Source of the DNA: Solea solea
Taxonomy: Eukaryota; Chordata; Actinopteri; Pleuronectiformes; Soleidae
Reading direction: 5' to 3'
Length of the DNA: 64,000 nt
Assembly (NCBI RefSeq): GCF_958295425.1
Contig: NC_081137.1
Coordinates: 13,307,254 to 13,371,253, forward strand
In this document: piece by piece, positions 12,232 through 25,056 of the stretch
Numbering within the stretch: position 1 is the stretch's first letter
Layout: each line of letters starts with the position of its first letter
Translations under genes and position numbers: made by a program
Notes under the pieces: model-generated
What the model was told of the DNA's origin: nothing
The model's database searches: none
The model's input: the letters and a program-made list of their open reading frames with translations, nothing else

Positions 12232-12759
12232 TTGGTTAGCGTAATTGGTTAAATTTGAATTCAAGCCTGACGCTTGTTGCAATATCAACACAGGGCTGTG
12301 GGAGGCACAGGCAGCTGACTCACATGTGCTTTCAGGGAGAAAATTAACCTCCACATTAAAGATACTACAGGGGGAAAAAAACAAAATACGACAGACTGCA
12401 TCCATGACACTTTCGCTGGGTGGCCATATTGAAGGTTCAGCAGCTACAAACAGGAGACCTTAATGATTTATTATCGAGGCCTCTGTTTTGTTAGCCGGTC
12501 CGACAGTTGCAATCAAGATCACGGAAAACACCGGACCCTGTATATATTTTTGAAAAAATAGTTGTACATTCAAATGAGGGTTTTATTTGGTATTCGTGAG
12601 CACATTTGAACACTCCTGTATCATATCACCGACCAATTTACTCCAACTTTGTTGTGAATTTACGACATCCACTTAAGCAACAGACACAGCCAAGGCGAGC
12701 AACTTGGTAGCGGCAGCACAAAGTTCAAAGGCTACACAGAGATTACCAGGCTGAAGTGA

Positions 12760-13125
12760 TTTATATCAGATTTTTTTCCCGTTGATGTGAACCAGATGTG
12801 AATTTTTCAGCACTCCGTGGATGCAAACATGTGATTGTCAATCCCGATTTGCGTCACTTCAGTAAGTGAATTTGCCCGTGGTGGATCTTATCTTACATAG
12901 CTCCCACTTCAATACCAAGTGGTCTCACAAATGTGACATTTTCTGTTGCTGTTGATGGCCTACGAGAATGGATCACTGTGCGCGCGCGTGCTGTTTGAGA
13001 AGGCGGTTCACGTTCTGATGAAAGCCATATTACGAATGTGGACCGTCAAATCTGATATGTCATGAATCAGAACTTAATTGGATTTGAATAATGTCACCTG
13101 AATGTAGCCAAAACATCCAGCTGAA
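12760..13125 (+). mobile_element. Degenerate dispersed repeat, family F
   Basis: Phrases such as GTGGACCGTCAAATCTGAT, ATGAATCAGAACTTAATTGG and GGATTTGAATAATGTC match 55876-55935 (GTGAACTGTCAAATCTGAT, GGATTTGAATGTAGTTGG). Boundaries are uncertain and I see no coding capacity. The (CG)n-like GCGCGCGCG lies at 12980-12989. Confidence 0.5.
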
Positions 13126-13434
13126 GGCGACTGTCCAGATTTATTTCGAAAGAAAGCTCATTCTTTGGCAAGAAGGCCAAGGAGAGATAAGACTGAAATT
13201 AATATTGGTCTGGCATTTCTGCAAAGGGGAGCTGCGAAAGGGCTCCAGCATGACAAGGCGCAAGTAGCTCGTCTCCTCCTGGGCTCGTAAGTAACTTGAT
13301 GCACACATTATCTTACATATCTGTTTTCACTGGGGATCATCTAGATTAGGCATGATAGCTTACTGGCATTAGCTGTCAGGATCATTTTTGCTTTGGTCTA
13401 ACATGCGAGACAAAGTCCTGCATGTTGGACCTCT

Positions 13435-13436
<2 letters not shown>

Positions 13437-13473
<37 letters not shown>

Positions 13474-13493
13474 TGTATATATATACATATATA

Positions 13494-13575
<82 letters not shown>

Positions 13576-13665
13576 CACACACACACACATAGATACATAT
13601 ATACACATACATATATACATATACATACATACATATATATATATACACATAGATACATATACACA
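13437..13665. repeat. Compound (TA)n/(CA)n microsatellite
   Basis: About 230 bases of alternating TA, TG and CA blocks with ATACAT units. All overlapping open frames (rich in YI/HT residues) are read-through of this repeat. Confidence 0.95.
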
Positions 13666-14418
13666 GGATGAGTTATTTTAAAATCGTGCAAAAGCAGTTC
13701 TTAACTGTTTATTCAAAATTACTGTCCAAGTATCCCCATGGACTTTTACGTAACCGAGTTTGTGTTTTTAATAATGTGAAAGTGATGATGTACTAAATTA
13801 ATAATAAATGAAACTCTCTTTGCTCTTTTTTTGCTTTTGTTTACTTCATATTCTAGAAAGCTGATATCAGTGTTGACCTTACCATGGATAGATTATTTTT
13901 TTTTGCATGATTTTTAATCCTGATTGTGATTATATGTAAAAAAAACAAAACAAAAAAAAAACAATTACAAATTTAATTTAAAACACAAATTATCCATACA
14001 ATCGCATTAGACATTATGGCAATTGCACTGCAAGGTTAAGTATGTTAATGCAAAAGTCTCCTTTAAAACATTTGCATATTATAGTCATCTTTAATACTTT
14101 AACCCTAAAATAGTTTTTTTTTCTCCTTCTGTAATATGTCCCCTTATGTATGTTGATCAACAACCACAATTATACAAGATTTTAAATATTAAATTACCAG
14201 TGGGCTGTATACATCTCCGTGTAATCTCTACGTAAGAAAAATAATAAGTTGGAAAAAGCTCCACAGTAACACACATGTAAGCTGTTTTCTGTGAATTAAT
14301 GAAATTAAGCATTATCCTCTTGACAACAGGAGTTATTATTCAGGAATTAAAAAAGAGTCAAGTTAAACTCACTTTCATTCATTTTGTGTTGTGGTGGTGA
14401 AACCAATAACTCTTATTT

Positions 14419-15010
14419 TTAAGGTCCAGTGTGTAACATTTAGGATTTATTGGGAGAGAGCTGCAACTAACGATTGTTTTCATAATCGATTAACCTGTCG
14501 ATTCTTTTCTCGATGAATCGAGCAATCGCTTGATCCACAAAATGTCAGAAAACGTTGATCAGTGTTTGTCAAACCCGGAAATGAGGATGTTCTCAAATGA
14601 CCAAAATGATTCAGTTTTAAGGATTTCTTTGTTATCTGGAGCAAAGAAAACCAGAAAATATTCACATTTAAGAAGCTAAAACAATCAGAAATCTTGTTTA
14701 ATAATGAAAAAAGCCTCAAACCGATGATCATAACAGTTGACAATTAATTAAGTAATAAATTAAACTGAGTAATTGTTTCAGCTCTAGGAGAAATTGAATA
14801 CTACCTCCAAGTATCTTTGTATAAGTTAAACCAAAAATAGTATTTCTAGCATTAAAATGAGCCTTGCTTTACAATAGTCTTGCTTTACTGCCATGTTTCT
14901 AGAGCAGCCTGAATGGACAAACCAGCCAGAGTGACTTTTGCATTTTGAAGCAGAGGTTGCTCCACAGAACAATATAATGTATTGTATGCAAAGTCCATGC
15001 AGTCTTTGCA
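14419..15010 (+). mobile_element. Family C copy, interrupted by element A
   Basis: The left tip TTAAGGTCCAGTGTGTAA begins at 14419. After the insert at 14457-14785 the older element resumes with GAAATTGAATACTACC and GCCATGTTTCTAGAGCAGCC (about 14890), matching the 10.7-11.0 kb copy. The right tip was not found. Confidence 0.6.
14457..14785 (+). mobile_element. Element A copy 1 (GCTGCAAC TIR, about 330 bp)
   Basis: Starts AGAGCTGCAACTAACG and ends TTGTTTCAGCTCT, with sub-terminal ATCGATTAA-type repeats and an inside reading GAGCAAAGAAAACCAGAAAA. It is non-coding. The same family occurs at 26652-26973, 42385-42650, 43157-43425 and 53879-54200. It sits inside a family C copy. Confidence 0.8.
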
Positions 15011-16136
15011 TATACTGTCTATCAATGGATGCAGTTCATTTCAAAAACAAACTTCACATGCTTTCTCATATCCACCATGAGGGGACACAACATATTATTT
15101 CTGTTTGGTCGCTTTCCATCAGACGTTGGTGCCAGTTGTTAGCAGCCTGGGTATCACTAACCTCCCTGCCGGCAGCTTTGATCTTCATGATCTTCATGTT
15201 CTCATCTACACCCTCCACACTGCAAATTACACCTTGAACCTGAGACTGCACTTTCCAACATCAAAAATGTGTCCGTGCACGTCTGCATGCACACAAGGCA
15301 GACGTGTGTTACACTAAGAAAAAATACATTTTTCTCCTCAATTCTTTGCTGTAGTTTCTTTGCTGTAGTACGGGGATTCAAAGGTGACTGACCGAGACCC
15401 AATGTTCTTTTATGTCCTCGTCTCTCCTCCCTTTATTTCCATGATGTCCCTTGATGTACTTTCTTTTGGACAAAGCAAAACATGGTCGGTCCTAATTCAT
15501 ATGGCCAACAGAATTTCGGAAAGTTTCATACTTCAATAATTTCACCTCAACTCCAGAGATTCTTTCTGTATAATATATTATTTGTGCATTCAGTTCGTTG
15601 AAGTGTCTCCGTCTCCCTGTATCGCCCTCTCTTATTTTATAATTGTATCATCCAGTGAGAAATCTTTGGGAAAACAAAACAAGACCGAACCCTTATTATT
15701 GATGAAATGGTGTGTGCTAACATTTGAACTTGCTCTGCCTTTGACTGACTGAAATAATACATGTTAGCGATCCAGTTAAATTGAATCTCGTCCAAAGGAA
15801 GACATTTATAGCAGCAATGCAACAAAACGGAATTACAAAGCCACTAAAACAAATCTAATTCAAGCAAATGTGAGGACACCTCCCCTTGCATGACTGACTT
15901 GTGCTTTGCTGTGGTTTAAAAGGCTCTGGTGTACAGTACAGCATTTGCATGCAGGCTCTTGGGAAAAAAAAAATGAAGTCAACATTATCTAGCGTTGTTC
16001 CACTTGCATGCATTTATCTTTCACCGTAAAGATAATAATAGAAATAGACAAAGGCCACCCCCAAGGCTCAGAAGAGATCCTCTGCTGTGTACAGTGTGCG
16101 TGCATGTGGGTTTAATATCTGGGGGAGTGTTTGATC

Positions 16137-16139
<3 letters not shown>
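15011..16139. other. Non-coding stretch, no gene recognised
   Basis: No recognisable protein or RNA gene. Open frames are short and of random composition. Confidence 0.45.

Positions 16140-16163
<24 letters not shown>
16139..16163. repeat. (CA)n microsatellite
   Basis: About 12 CA dinucleotides. Confidence 0.95.
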
Positions 16164-16168
<5 letters not shown>

Positions 16169-16753
16169 CATCCGAATGCATTAGTCTCTCTTGGTGGCCT
16201 ACATGACCTCACTTTCAGCCATGAAATCTGGTCAGACTGGGTTGAAAGTAAGAACAAGGGGAACATTCTTTCTGAGTAGATAAATCTTGAAAATAAAAGA
16301 GTTGAAAATTGTTTTCTTTAAATGTAAACACACAAACAATAAAGTAAACAAAAAAAAAACACTGTTAAATTCTGCCTTTGGGAACTTAAATATGTGTTGC
16401 AACTGCAAATGAAAAACCAAATTGAGGCTTAAGTGGTGCGATCATGAGATACAGAGTCCACCTTCAAAGCCTTGACCAGCTGCAGCGAGTTAGTATATTT
16501 CGTTAATGGGTGCTGTCTTTTACAGCAACCTTTACTGATTGCTTCCTTTGGACTGGTGCCCAACAGGAGAAAATGAGGGGATAATCGAGCTTTATTGCTC
16601 ACCATTTAACCATTGATAAGTGTTAGTTTGTTTAATGGCTTCATTTATCTCTCATTTAATTACTGCCAAGGTTTAAGAGACGGAGGTTCAGTCAAGGTGG
16701 TCGACTTGACGGTTTATATTCACAAGAGCTTTAAGGTCTTATCGCGGAGTGGA

Positions 16754-16803
16754 TTTTTTTTTTTTTTTTTAAATGAAAATCCTAAAAAAAAAAAAAAAAA
16801 AAA
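16754..16803. repeat. Poly-T / poly-A inverted pair
   Basis: T17, then a 13-base spacer, then about 20 A. It is self-complementary and could extrude as a hairpin, or it may mark back-to-back A-tailed insertions. Confidence 0.85.
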
Positions 16804-17159
16804 GGAAGACAAACATTTCCAAGAACACAAAACACTTTTTGTTCCATCAAGCACTAATTACATTGCATTTGTGCCTCTAATTTAATAGACCCTGTTGGAG
16901 GCTTATGCTTTGGAGATTTGGATCCACAATGTTCATAATGAGGTTTAAATGGAGTTAAAATAGCAAAGTACATGCTGCAATTTTTTGCTTTGTCACATCC
17001 GAGTCACAGCGCTTTTCGATAAAAAAGTTTTTATAAAAAATAACCCACAAGGTTGTTAGACAAAACTTGCTTGAATGAAAACTGTTCACGTTTTTCTCGG
17101 GTATAATTATATTTCCCAGCTGGGATTGGACTGCCATTTGTCAGCTGAATTTCTAGACG

Positions 17160-17735
17160 CAGCCAAGTCAGGATCAGTGGTCCGATCAGGATTCTGTCTC
17201 TGCCGTTGTGCAGATGATGTGGCCGAGGGTGAAGTATCTGGGATGCGGATCAGCACTTCTAAGCCCAAGGCCATGGTTCTCAGCTAGAAACCCATCTCCG
17301 GGTCTTGTTCACAAGTGGTAAAAAATGGACAGACGGTTCAAGGTGGAGGCTGGTGTGGTGAAGAGAGAGCTGAGCCAGAAGACACAGCTCTCAATTTATA
17401 AGTCTATCTGTGTTCAGACCCTCACCTAAGGTCATGGGTTGTGGGTAAAGACCAAAAGAACATGACTGTGAATACAAGCGGCCGAAATTAGTTTCCTCCA
17501 CAGGGTGGCCCACGCCTCAGAGTTGAGCCGCTGCTCCTCCATTTGAACATCTGGTGAGGATGACGCTCAGACCTCCTCCCAGGGAGGCGTGCAGGCAGGT
17601 TTCTACCCAGGACACACTGGAGAGATCGCATCTGTCAACTAGCCTGGAAACGCCACACAACATCCCACCCGACGAGTTGTCTGGGCTTTCTTACCAACAC
17701 TGCTGCATCCTAACCCAGATAAGCGGAGGAAGACA
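17160..17735 (+). pseudogene. Decayed 3' end of an RTE/Rex3-like LINE (reverse transcriptase C-terminus)
   Basis: The translation around 17204-17284 reads CADDVAEGEVSGMRISTSKPKAMVLS. It retains the ADD triad of reverse transcriptase and the GMRISTSK...AMVLS phrase typical of fish RTE/Rex3-type LINEs. Further conserved nucleotide phrases follow: AGAGAGCTGAGCCAGAAG (17364), ATACAAGCGGCCGAAAT (17473), GAGCCGCTGCTCCTCC (17524), CCCAGGACACACTGGAGAG (17608) and GATAAGCGGAGGAAGA at the end. Internal deletions and stop codons break the frame. No GATG tail remains. Confidence 0.75.
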
Positions 17736-17739
17736 AACA

Positions 17740-19345
17740 CACGAAGTTCTCGCAAAACGGTGACGTGCTGTTTAGCATTAAATTAAGACGAAAGGGAGAA
17801 GAAAATGAGTCATTTATAGGAGACAGCTCAGCGAGTGGATTGTTTTTTTTCTATCTGGTTGGACAGAGGAGCATCTGAGGATTCATTATACCAGATTTAT
17901 CTTCACAAAAACAAACGAATTGCTCTTAATGTCCAAAATTTGTCTAAGGTCTCAGGATGTTTATTTTGCAGAGAAGTAGATGATGAGACTCGAATGGAAT
18001 GGTAACGCGGGGAACTTTAGGGTAAAAATAGTTTATGGAGACATAAAACATCAATCAGATCAACCTCAAATACAGATAAAAAGATGCTTTTTGCTTTAAT
18101 GATTGGACCATTGGATTTCTGTGAGTAACGACAGTTGGGCATTGCAGTGCACTTCATTGTGAAAGACTGGAATGCCTGTTTTCGCGCCACCACACTAATA
18201 ACAAGAGTACACACAAGAAATCACTTTCTTCTACATATTTCTATTAACCTTGGTGGCGCTTTAGTTTGGCATGGGGTTTTATGTTAATGCATATACGTGC
18301 CTGTACTGTGCAAGTGCATACAAGTTCCATCCATAGTTAACAGCAGATGATATTTGCTTAAACTATGCTGTTAAACAATATTAGCTTTAAAAAGATTCCA
18401 AGTTAATTTCACATTTAAAGCTGCAGTGCATCGTTTTGGTGAGTGTTGTTGATGTTATTTGGTCTTTTGTATGCCACAAGATGAGAAATGAGGACGTGCC
18501 CTACTGGCTGCCATTCATATGTGGCCTCTAAACCAAAAATATAAATAAAAAACATGTATTGTTTCTAAAGGAGTGGATTTCTAGTGGAGAAAAAGTGATG
18601 CAGTGGCCTATAAAATGCCCTTGCAACTTTTCCTATGGGTGCCCTTCTAATAAAAAGGTTCAATCCCCAGGGCCGGGCTGCCATTGGCCCCAGGTCACAC
18701 TTTTAACAGGCCTGCCTTAAGCTACTGGCACCTGGCCCCATCGGTGTACAGTAGGTGCCCTTTTCATTTTTGCCCCTGCCCTTTCAAATGTCTGTGCACG
18801 CCACTGTAGAGCAACAGAGCAGGAGCAAGAAGCATTTATCCAGTGAAATTGTTAAACATTGGCAAAAGGGCCGTACAGTCACATAAAAAAAAAAAAATAA
18901 AATAGAAGATTATTCAACATAAAACTTCTCGGAGTCTCGGAGCAGTGACTTCAAATGCTCTCTCGGCTTCAACCTCATTTCTAGCACAGCCAGGAGCAGG
19001 TGATCAGCTGACCTGAGAGCATATGATGGACGACATGGCTGAAGCGGGCTGAATGAAGATACTGATTGGGAGGAGCAGTTTGGACTAATTGGAAGCATGA
19101 AATGGAAGCCTGTCCCTAACCCCAAATTAAAGTGCATTGCACTAGTTCAATCAAGTTCTAATGAAAGCACGGATCACCGTCTCCAAGTCCGAGGCAGGAT
19201 AGACTTGACCTTTGATAGCTGCGGTCAATGGGGAAAAGTTCGACTTCGCAAACAATCTGATCCGGCGCAATCTTACTGTTGCATCCATCTGTCTTGATAT
19301 AAAATGCATCACTTCCTGTACGCAGTGTGGGAATGCTGCTATGTT
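17740..19345. other. Non-coding stretch, no gene recognised
   Basis: AT-rich sequence with an A run at 18885-18896. CAGGGCCGGGCTGCCATTGG at 18670 and CACGCCACTGTAG at 18797 look repeat-like, but I cannot bound an element. No gene seen. Confidence 0.4.
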
Positions 19346-19349
19346 GACA

Positions 19350-19912
19350 TAAACCCTATTCGGACGGGATTAGTTTTCCATGGAGAGGTGGGGTGAAGTA
19401 ATTGTTACCGGAGGTTCCTAGTGATTTCAGTCCCGTCCTAATGTCCAATGTCAGTAATCATTACGAGATGATTACGGTGACTTTTACCTCGGGTAAAAAA
19501 CTCTGTAAAAATGAGCCCAGGTAATACTGATCCCCTGCACATAGACCAGTAGTAAATATGGGTGTAAATATTCCGTCATATCCTGTTTACCGCAGATTTT
19601 CATGCATGGAGACACATGAAGAAGCATTTAGTTTCGCAGTAGGAAGTCGGACAAGTCGAACACCATCCCCAAAGATCTTCTTCAACCTTTCCCAAACGGT
19701 GTTGCGATGTCTCAAACTGCCTCTGAAACCGACGTTTGCCCCAAATGGAAACACAGCGTTGCCTCCCTGGTCCAGTTTTCTCGAATTACTCCTCCCACCT
19801 GTGGTAGTTTTACTGAAATTTCTTATCCCAAGCGAAGTGCCCATTAATATTGCACATGTCCTGTGGTAAAAATGACATTATTTCGCCTACCCATGTAAAA
19901 CTAATGCAGTTT
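19350..19912. mobile_element. Degenerate TIR element, about 560 bp
   Basis: The left part reads CGGGATTAGTTTTCCATGG then AGGTGGGGTGAAGTAATTGT. The right part reads GACATTATTTCGCCTACCC then ATGTAAAACTAATGCAG, which is an imperfect reverse complement. The interior is non-coding. Superfamily not determined. Confidence 0.6.
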
Positions 19913-21331
19913 TAAACATCAACTATTAAATCAGTAGATGAAAAGATGTGAATAATCACAGCACAATGTCTGTCAAGTAAACCAAAAACAAGTGCAACCC
20001 AATCCTCGTATAAACTTACTTCTTGAAGTGGGGCTGACAGGGTAGACGGTCCTGCAACACCATTTGAACTTTGCGTCCTCAACGCGTTTCCTTCAGCCTC
20101 TTCTCAAAAGTGGTTTGCAAACAGAGAGGAAAGCGGATACTGGAGGTTGGCGCGTGTTGGCAAACTCCCTCTCTTCTCACAAACCACTCTGTCCTCTGTG
20201 GTTTTACGGGCAGGTTCGATGTTGATTACTTGTCTCCCCCCGTCGTCAGATTAATTCTCTGCGGAGAAACAGAGTGACAGAAAGACCATGAGGGCTCACA
20301 GCTGGTCATCAATGTCAATCACAATCCAAAGATTTGATGCTTTTCTGATGAAAGTCTAACGGCATTACAGATGTTTCTTGCATGACTCCCTGACCATCAT
20401 GTGTCGTTACTGTGCAGTATGTCATGTACAGTATTTCACATTCATTACTTTTCATAATCTACTCTTGGTTAAAAGGACTGAGTGATTTATTCTTCATTTG
20501 CTAAACTTTCATTCCATTTACTCCAAATAAATCAAATGTGGCTCCATTTAATCAGAAACACTACAAATATATTGAACTTAATCTCGGAGTGGTTTTAACA
20601 CTAATTCTAACCTATAAAGTCGACAAACTTTAGAAACCCATTTCTTTCCCATTGATTTCAATCAACTTTAATGCTGTGTTTCTATGCACTACGTTGAATA
20701 TTGCATCACCCTGATAATCATGGGGTGGCCGAATCAAAGCGAGTTCAGAGAAACTGCACAAAGCAAGCGATCCGACTCAACCAAGATGGGTTTTGATGTG
20801 AAAATTTTCCAAGTCTTTGCTTCTCCGATTACAACACTGGTGTCCGACTCCTTCCTCAGCCTCCTGCACTTGTCACAAACTTGGAAAAGAAAGTGATTAT
20901 TGATGTCCATCTCTCTCATTTTCCCTGGTGATTTTCTGCAAACTCTGCCAGCAGCTCCCTCCTGCCATCGCCTTCCCCTCTGCTTAATGCTGATCAGGTG
21001 TCTTTCTCGCAGCGAACATCGACTGCTCCGTGACCTGAGACACAACACCATCCTCCTTCATGATTTCAGCTCACTTCCTCTTCTTCACGAAAACCGAACC
21101 TTATCTGATCAGACATGACTTTGACTACAGAGCGGTTTAGCATTTATCTTTCTTCAATTCTGGAGCGTGCCACCTTGAATAAGCCCCATGAAAGTATATT
21201 GCAAAAAAACCCACAATTAATGCTGCGTTTAAATGTCAAAATATAGGTTTGTAAAACAATGGTGACACCCTCCCTTTGAAATGATTATTCTAAGGCTATT
21301 TAAACAAAAAAAGATTTCACAAACTAGTCAT
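19913..21331. other. Non-coding stretch, no gene recognised
   Basis: No repeat family or gene that I can support. Overlapping short frames at 20.7-21.1 kb show no domains. Confidence 0.4.
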
Positions 21332-21655
21332 TTAACCCTTTAACAACTAAGCCTCAAAGTGTCAGGTTTTTCTTTATGCATATGTTAACAATAAAAAGTG
21401 CATTTTCCCATTTTTCCAGTATAACTTTCAATATCGGGCAGTTATTTACAATTAACTGCACGTTAAAATAGTGTCTTAACAATTCAAAATGAAGAAGAAC
21501 TAAAAGTTTCACTGAGAAAAACAACATTGTAGGTGTACATGAACACCAGATTCTGCGTGTTACATTTGAACAGCACAACACATATTTAAAATACCATTTG
21601 TTTGCGTCTTTGTCTCAGTGTTCAGAAACAGAAACTAAAACAAAAAATGGAAACT
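21332..21655. mobile_element. Family D copy (CCTTTAACAC-type repeat)
   Basis: Contains TTTAACCCTTTAACAACTA, ATAACTTTCAATATCGGG and TTACAATTAACTGCACGTTA. These are shared with 56860-56905 (AACTTTCAATATCTGG, TGCAATTTACTGCATGTTA) and in part with 38.5-38.9 kb. Right boundary uncertain. Confidence 0.6.
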
Positions 21656-22599
21656 ATGTACAGGCACGTTTCCTGTCGGGATTTTATTATTGTGAAACTT
21701 AAGCTATAAAGATTAATTTCCAACGATGATTTTGAAGCAGCTTTGTGGATGCTAAACTGGGGATGCATATAAAAGCGAATGATATTGCGAAGGGTGTGTA
21801 AGTCATCCTGAATCTAAAAATAGGTGTTTGTTTTGACTTAGGAGGAATGTTGGATACCAATTGTGTAAAAGTGTGTCAAAACTCACTATGACATTTAAGC
21901 AGCTTTATCCACAACACCAGCATGTACTCGTTTCCCTCACCTCACACTGTGTTTGTATCACCTCTGCAGGTCTCACACTCCTTAGGGAGGATTCGCTTCA
22001 CAGCTTAGAAACATCTGATGCCCTTAACATTTGACATTCATGTGAATAAAAAAAAAAAAAGATAAAGGATCTTAAACCATTGAATTGTCCACCCATGGGA
22101 TTTACTTTTGTCTTGCATGCTTACTTGCTTCGGATTAATTGCCGTTTAGATTTTAACCAATGCTAATATGTGTCAATAACGTAAAGGACGTAAGGATGTC
22201 TGTAATGGCGTTTTAAACCAGCAGAGTTCCTGATGCCCTCATGCCTGTCATTCCAGTGTACCATCAGTTTTACATTTGGATTATCATTATTAACCCTTAG
22301 AAATAGTAATAGATAGTAATGGGAAAAAAAGCAGCCGGAATGCTATGTTTAAAACCTATCTGACGAAACATTTTATTTTAATTTTCACCAACTGTATAAC
22401 TGTATAACTCAAAATGTTTAAAATCAGATTGAATTTGTGAAATTTGGAAACACATCACAGTTCAAAGTTCACTTGGCTCGTCTATTTTGTGACTATTGCT
22501 ACTTCATATCACTGCTAAAAATGTGATAGAAAATGAATCATAACTTTGACTCAACAACACATAAGCATTTTTTTTTAAAGCCTGAATATGTGACCTATA

Positions 22600-22795
22600 A
22601 ACACCCCCCCCAGGATGTCCATATAAGGAGTGGTGTATTATTCTCCGGGTTTTCTGGTTTGCTCCCAGTCTAAACACATGCAGAGACAAACTGAACACTC
22701 GGAATTAGCCGTTTGACTGGCGACCTGTCCAGAGTGAACCCCACATTATGCCCTATGTCAGCCCCCCACAACCCTAAAGCAGTAGATGAATGAAT
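22600..22795 (+). mobile_element. SINE-like fragment
   Basis: TTCTCCGGGTTTTCTGGTTT, AACACATGCAGAGACAAAC and GACTGGCGACCTGTCCAGAG are the body and tail of the same SINE-like repeat seen complete at 62678-62940. The tRNA-like head is lost. Confidence 0.7.
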
Positions 22796-22799
22796 GAAT

Positions 22800-24675
22800 G
22801 AACTCTTGTTTACATTTTGGTTTTGGGGTCTGTTGGACCCTTAGCCCAGCAGCCATTTTGGCAGGTTTTACTGGGGGAAAAAGCACAGGTGGAATAATGA
22901 TGGCTGAGTTCAATTCATCCTCGACAGTTTCAGGGTGCAGGCTGGCTCCTTGTCACACAGTCCTGACTTACATGAACTGAACAAAGCCGTCCTTTTTTTT
23001 TTATGTGTTTCTCCTGCCAGAATATGTCAAAATGGCTGCTGTGCAAAAGGGGGCTAATAACACAGCTGATTCTCATCCTTCTCTATCGAGAGTTCAACGC
23101 TCCCAAGCGCATCTCAAATGTCTCTCGATGCAGCTCAAAGTTCTCCACCCTCTCCTCTTTTGAGTCTCTTTATCACAATTTGAAGTTCTCCTTCCTTCTG
23201 TTGTGTTCATACTCGTTCCGTAATCCCTCTGGATTCTTTTCTCTCAAAGCTCCTCTCAGATGGGGGGGGGGGGACTCAGTCCATCAGTCGCCCATCCTTT
23301 AAATGTGACTATTGCAAACACAGACAACCAACTGTTTTTTATCATGGTACCATATGTCACAGCCATAAACGGGGAACCACTGAGTCAAAACCACAGAGTG
23401 ACACATACGCTGTGTGTGAGGAGACGAGCAGGAGCTGCGATTGAAAAGCCAGACATGCGAGTGATTGTTCTAGAAAAAGTGGGTCTGATTAGTGTCTGCA
23501 CGTCGCTGACATCAATAGGGCAATCAGATTCAAGGGAATGTATTAACAAGACAGGTTTTCCGCTTGTGAAGTCAGTCGTCATCCTTCCAGCCTGTGGTTG
23601 GTGGTTTCAGAGAGCATGGTGTTAAGATTCCTCAGCTTCCTCAGCTCTCTCGCCAACGACGGCACAAAACCTTTTTCTTACTACACACTAAACCTCCGGG
23701 GCGCTTTCTGCCACCACATCCCATAATTCTTCCCATCACTGCAATGACACTTCAGTGACCTTTTGATTCCCAGCGCTGACGCACAGGTTGGGTTGAATAT
23801 CTTCAATTTTCTATCAGAAAACCTGGATTGGATTCCTGCCAAACACCTTCCGGATTAACCTCGACAAGCCTGAGCTGCTACTCTCCTCTCAGAATCCATG
23901 GCCCCTAACAAGACCACGCCAGTCACAGCGACACAGGTGCAGGCCTGTGACGTTTTGCTTTCATTTTGGATGACCAACTTCTACAGCTGCTGTAGCAGAT
24001 TTAGTCTGTGTACATTGTGCTGACTCAGACCCAGTTGCTGACAAACAGTCTTTGTCTCCCCATCTGGGCTGCAGCGGCTCTGATATGCCTGAGCCACCTG
24101 AAAAAAAAAGGTCTGTAACAGCACAATATTTGGACTTGTTTTGCACATGTGTTATCATAAACATCACAATCACCATCCCTAAATTAAATTCCTAAAATTA
24201 AAGACAAATGCCTTTTGTTTTGGCCTTTTCTCTGCCAGTTGATCCTCTTTTTCTTTTTTTCTTATTTTATAACTTACCCGATAAGAGAAAAAGATTTGCA
24301 GAACAGCTTAATATGTGTGGAAATGTGCCAATTCAATCTCATATCGGAACGTTAAATATGTTAGATTAGCATAAAGAGTGCCAGTAGGGGTGACACAGCT
24401 AACCTAACTCTGTCCACAGCTTTTACCATCACCTGTAAAACTGTCTAATTAACATAACATATCTTGTTTGTTTAATCCATGATGGAACAGAAATGTAAAG
24501 AGAGTCTTTGAATTGTTAAGGTGGAATCTCTGCAGGCTTACGCAAACACAATTATTCAGTATGGTGATGTGTGACGTCATTTGACAGGGAAGACTATTTC
24601 AAAGTGGTTATATTTCTGCCCTCGCGGCCTGTCACATCTAAATCAGATGTCCATGAGATGTATAAGCATCACATT
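22800..24675. other. Non-coding stretch with a G12 run
   Basis: A run of about 12 G lies at 23260-23271. No gene recognised. The 121-codon open frame at 23260-23625 starts inside the G run and has no domain. Confidence 0.4.
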
Positions 24676-24822
24676 TAACCCTTTAAAACGGAGCGTAGTA
24701 TTTTAACATGCATGCAATTGTGAACAACTGGAAACAAAAGCACTTTTTCTGGTCCTTTTATGGTTAAAATAAGCAACAAAAATTAAAAAAGCAGACATTT
24801 TGAGGGTAAGGTGTTTTAAGCA
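24676..24822. mobile_element. Family D short copy
   Basis: Bounded by TTTAACCCTTTAAAACGGAG and GGTAAGGTGTTTTAAGC, imperfect inverted ends resembling the 38468-38934 copy. It contains TTAACATGCATGCAATTG, shared with 38.8 kb. Internally deleted. Confidence 0.6.
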
Positions 24823-25056
24823 AGTTTATCTTGAATGTAAATTGAATTAGTTGGAGAATATAAGTGTGCATCTAGTTAAAGGCCTGATTTACTGTATAAT
24901 CTGTCACATAGCACATGTCCCACTACAAAGTGTACTCAGCTTCTGGTCGTTAGCATAGTCGATAACATAGCCATTAGCATTAATGTTTGTAGCGATCCTT
25001 TAAAACTTGGGACAGCAATCAATGTCATTTATTTTATCAATCCAATCCATTTAAGC

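Noticed and set aside
13369..13691. Overlapping Y/I/H/T-rich open frames on both strands
   Set aside because: Pure translation of the TA/CA microsatellite.
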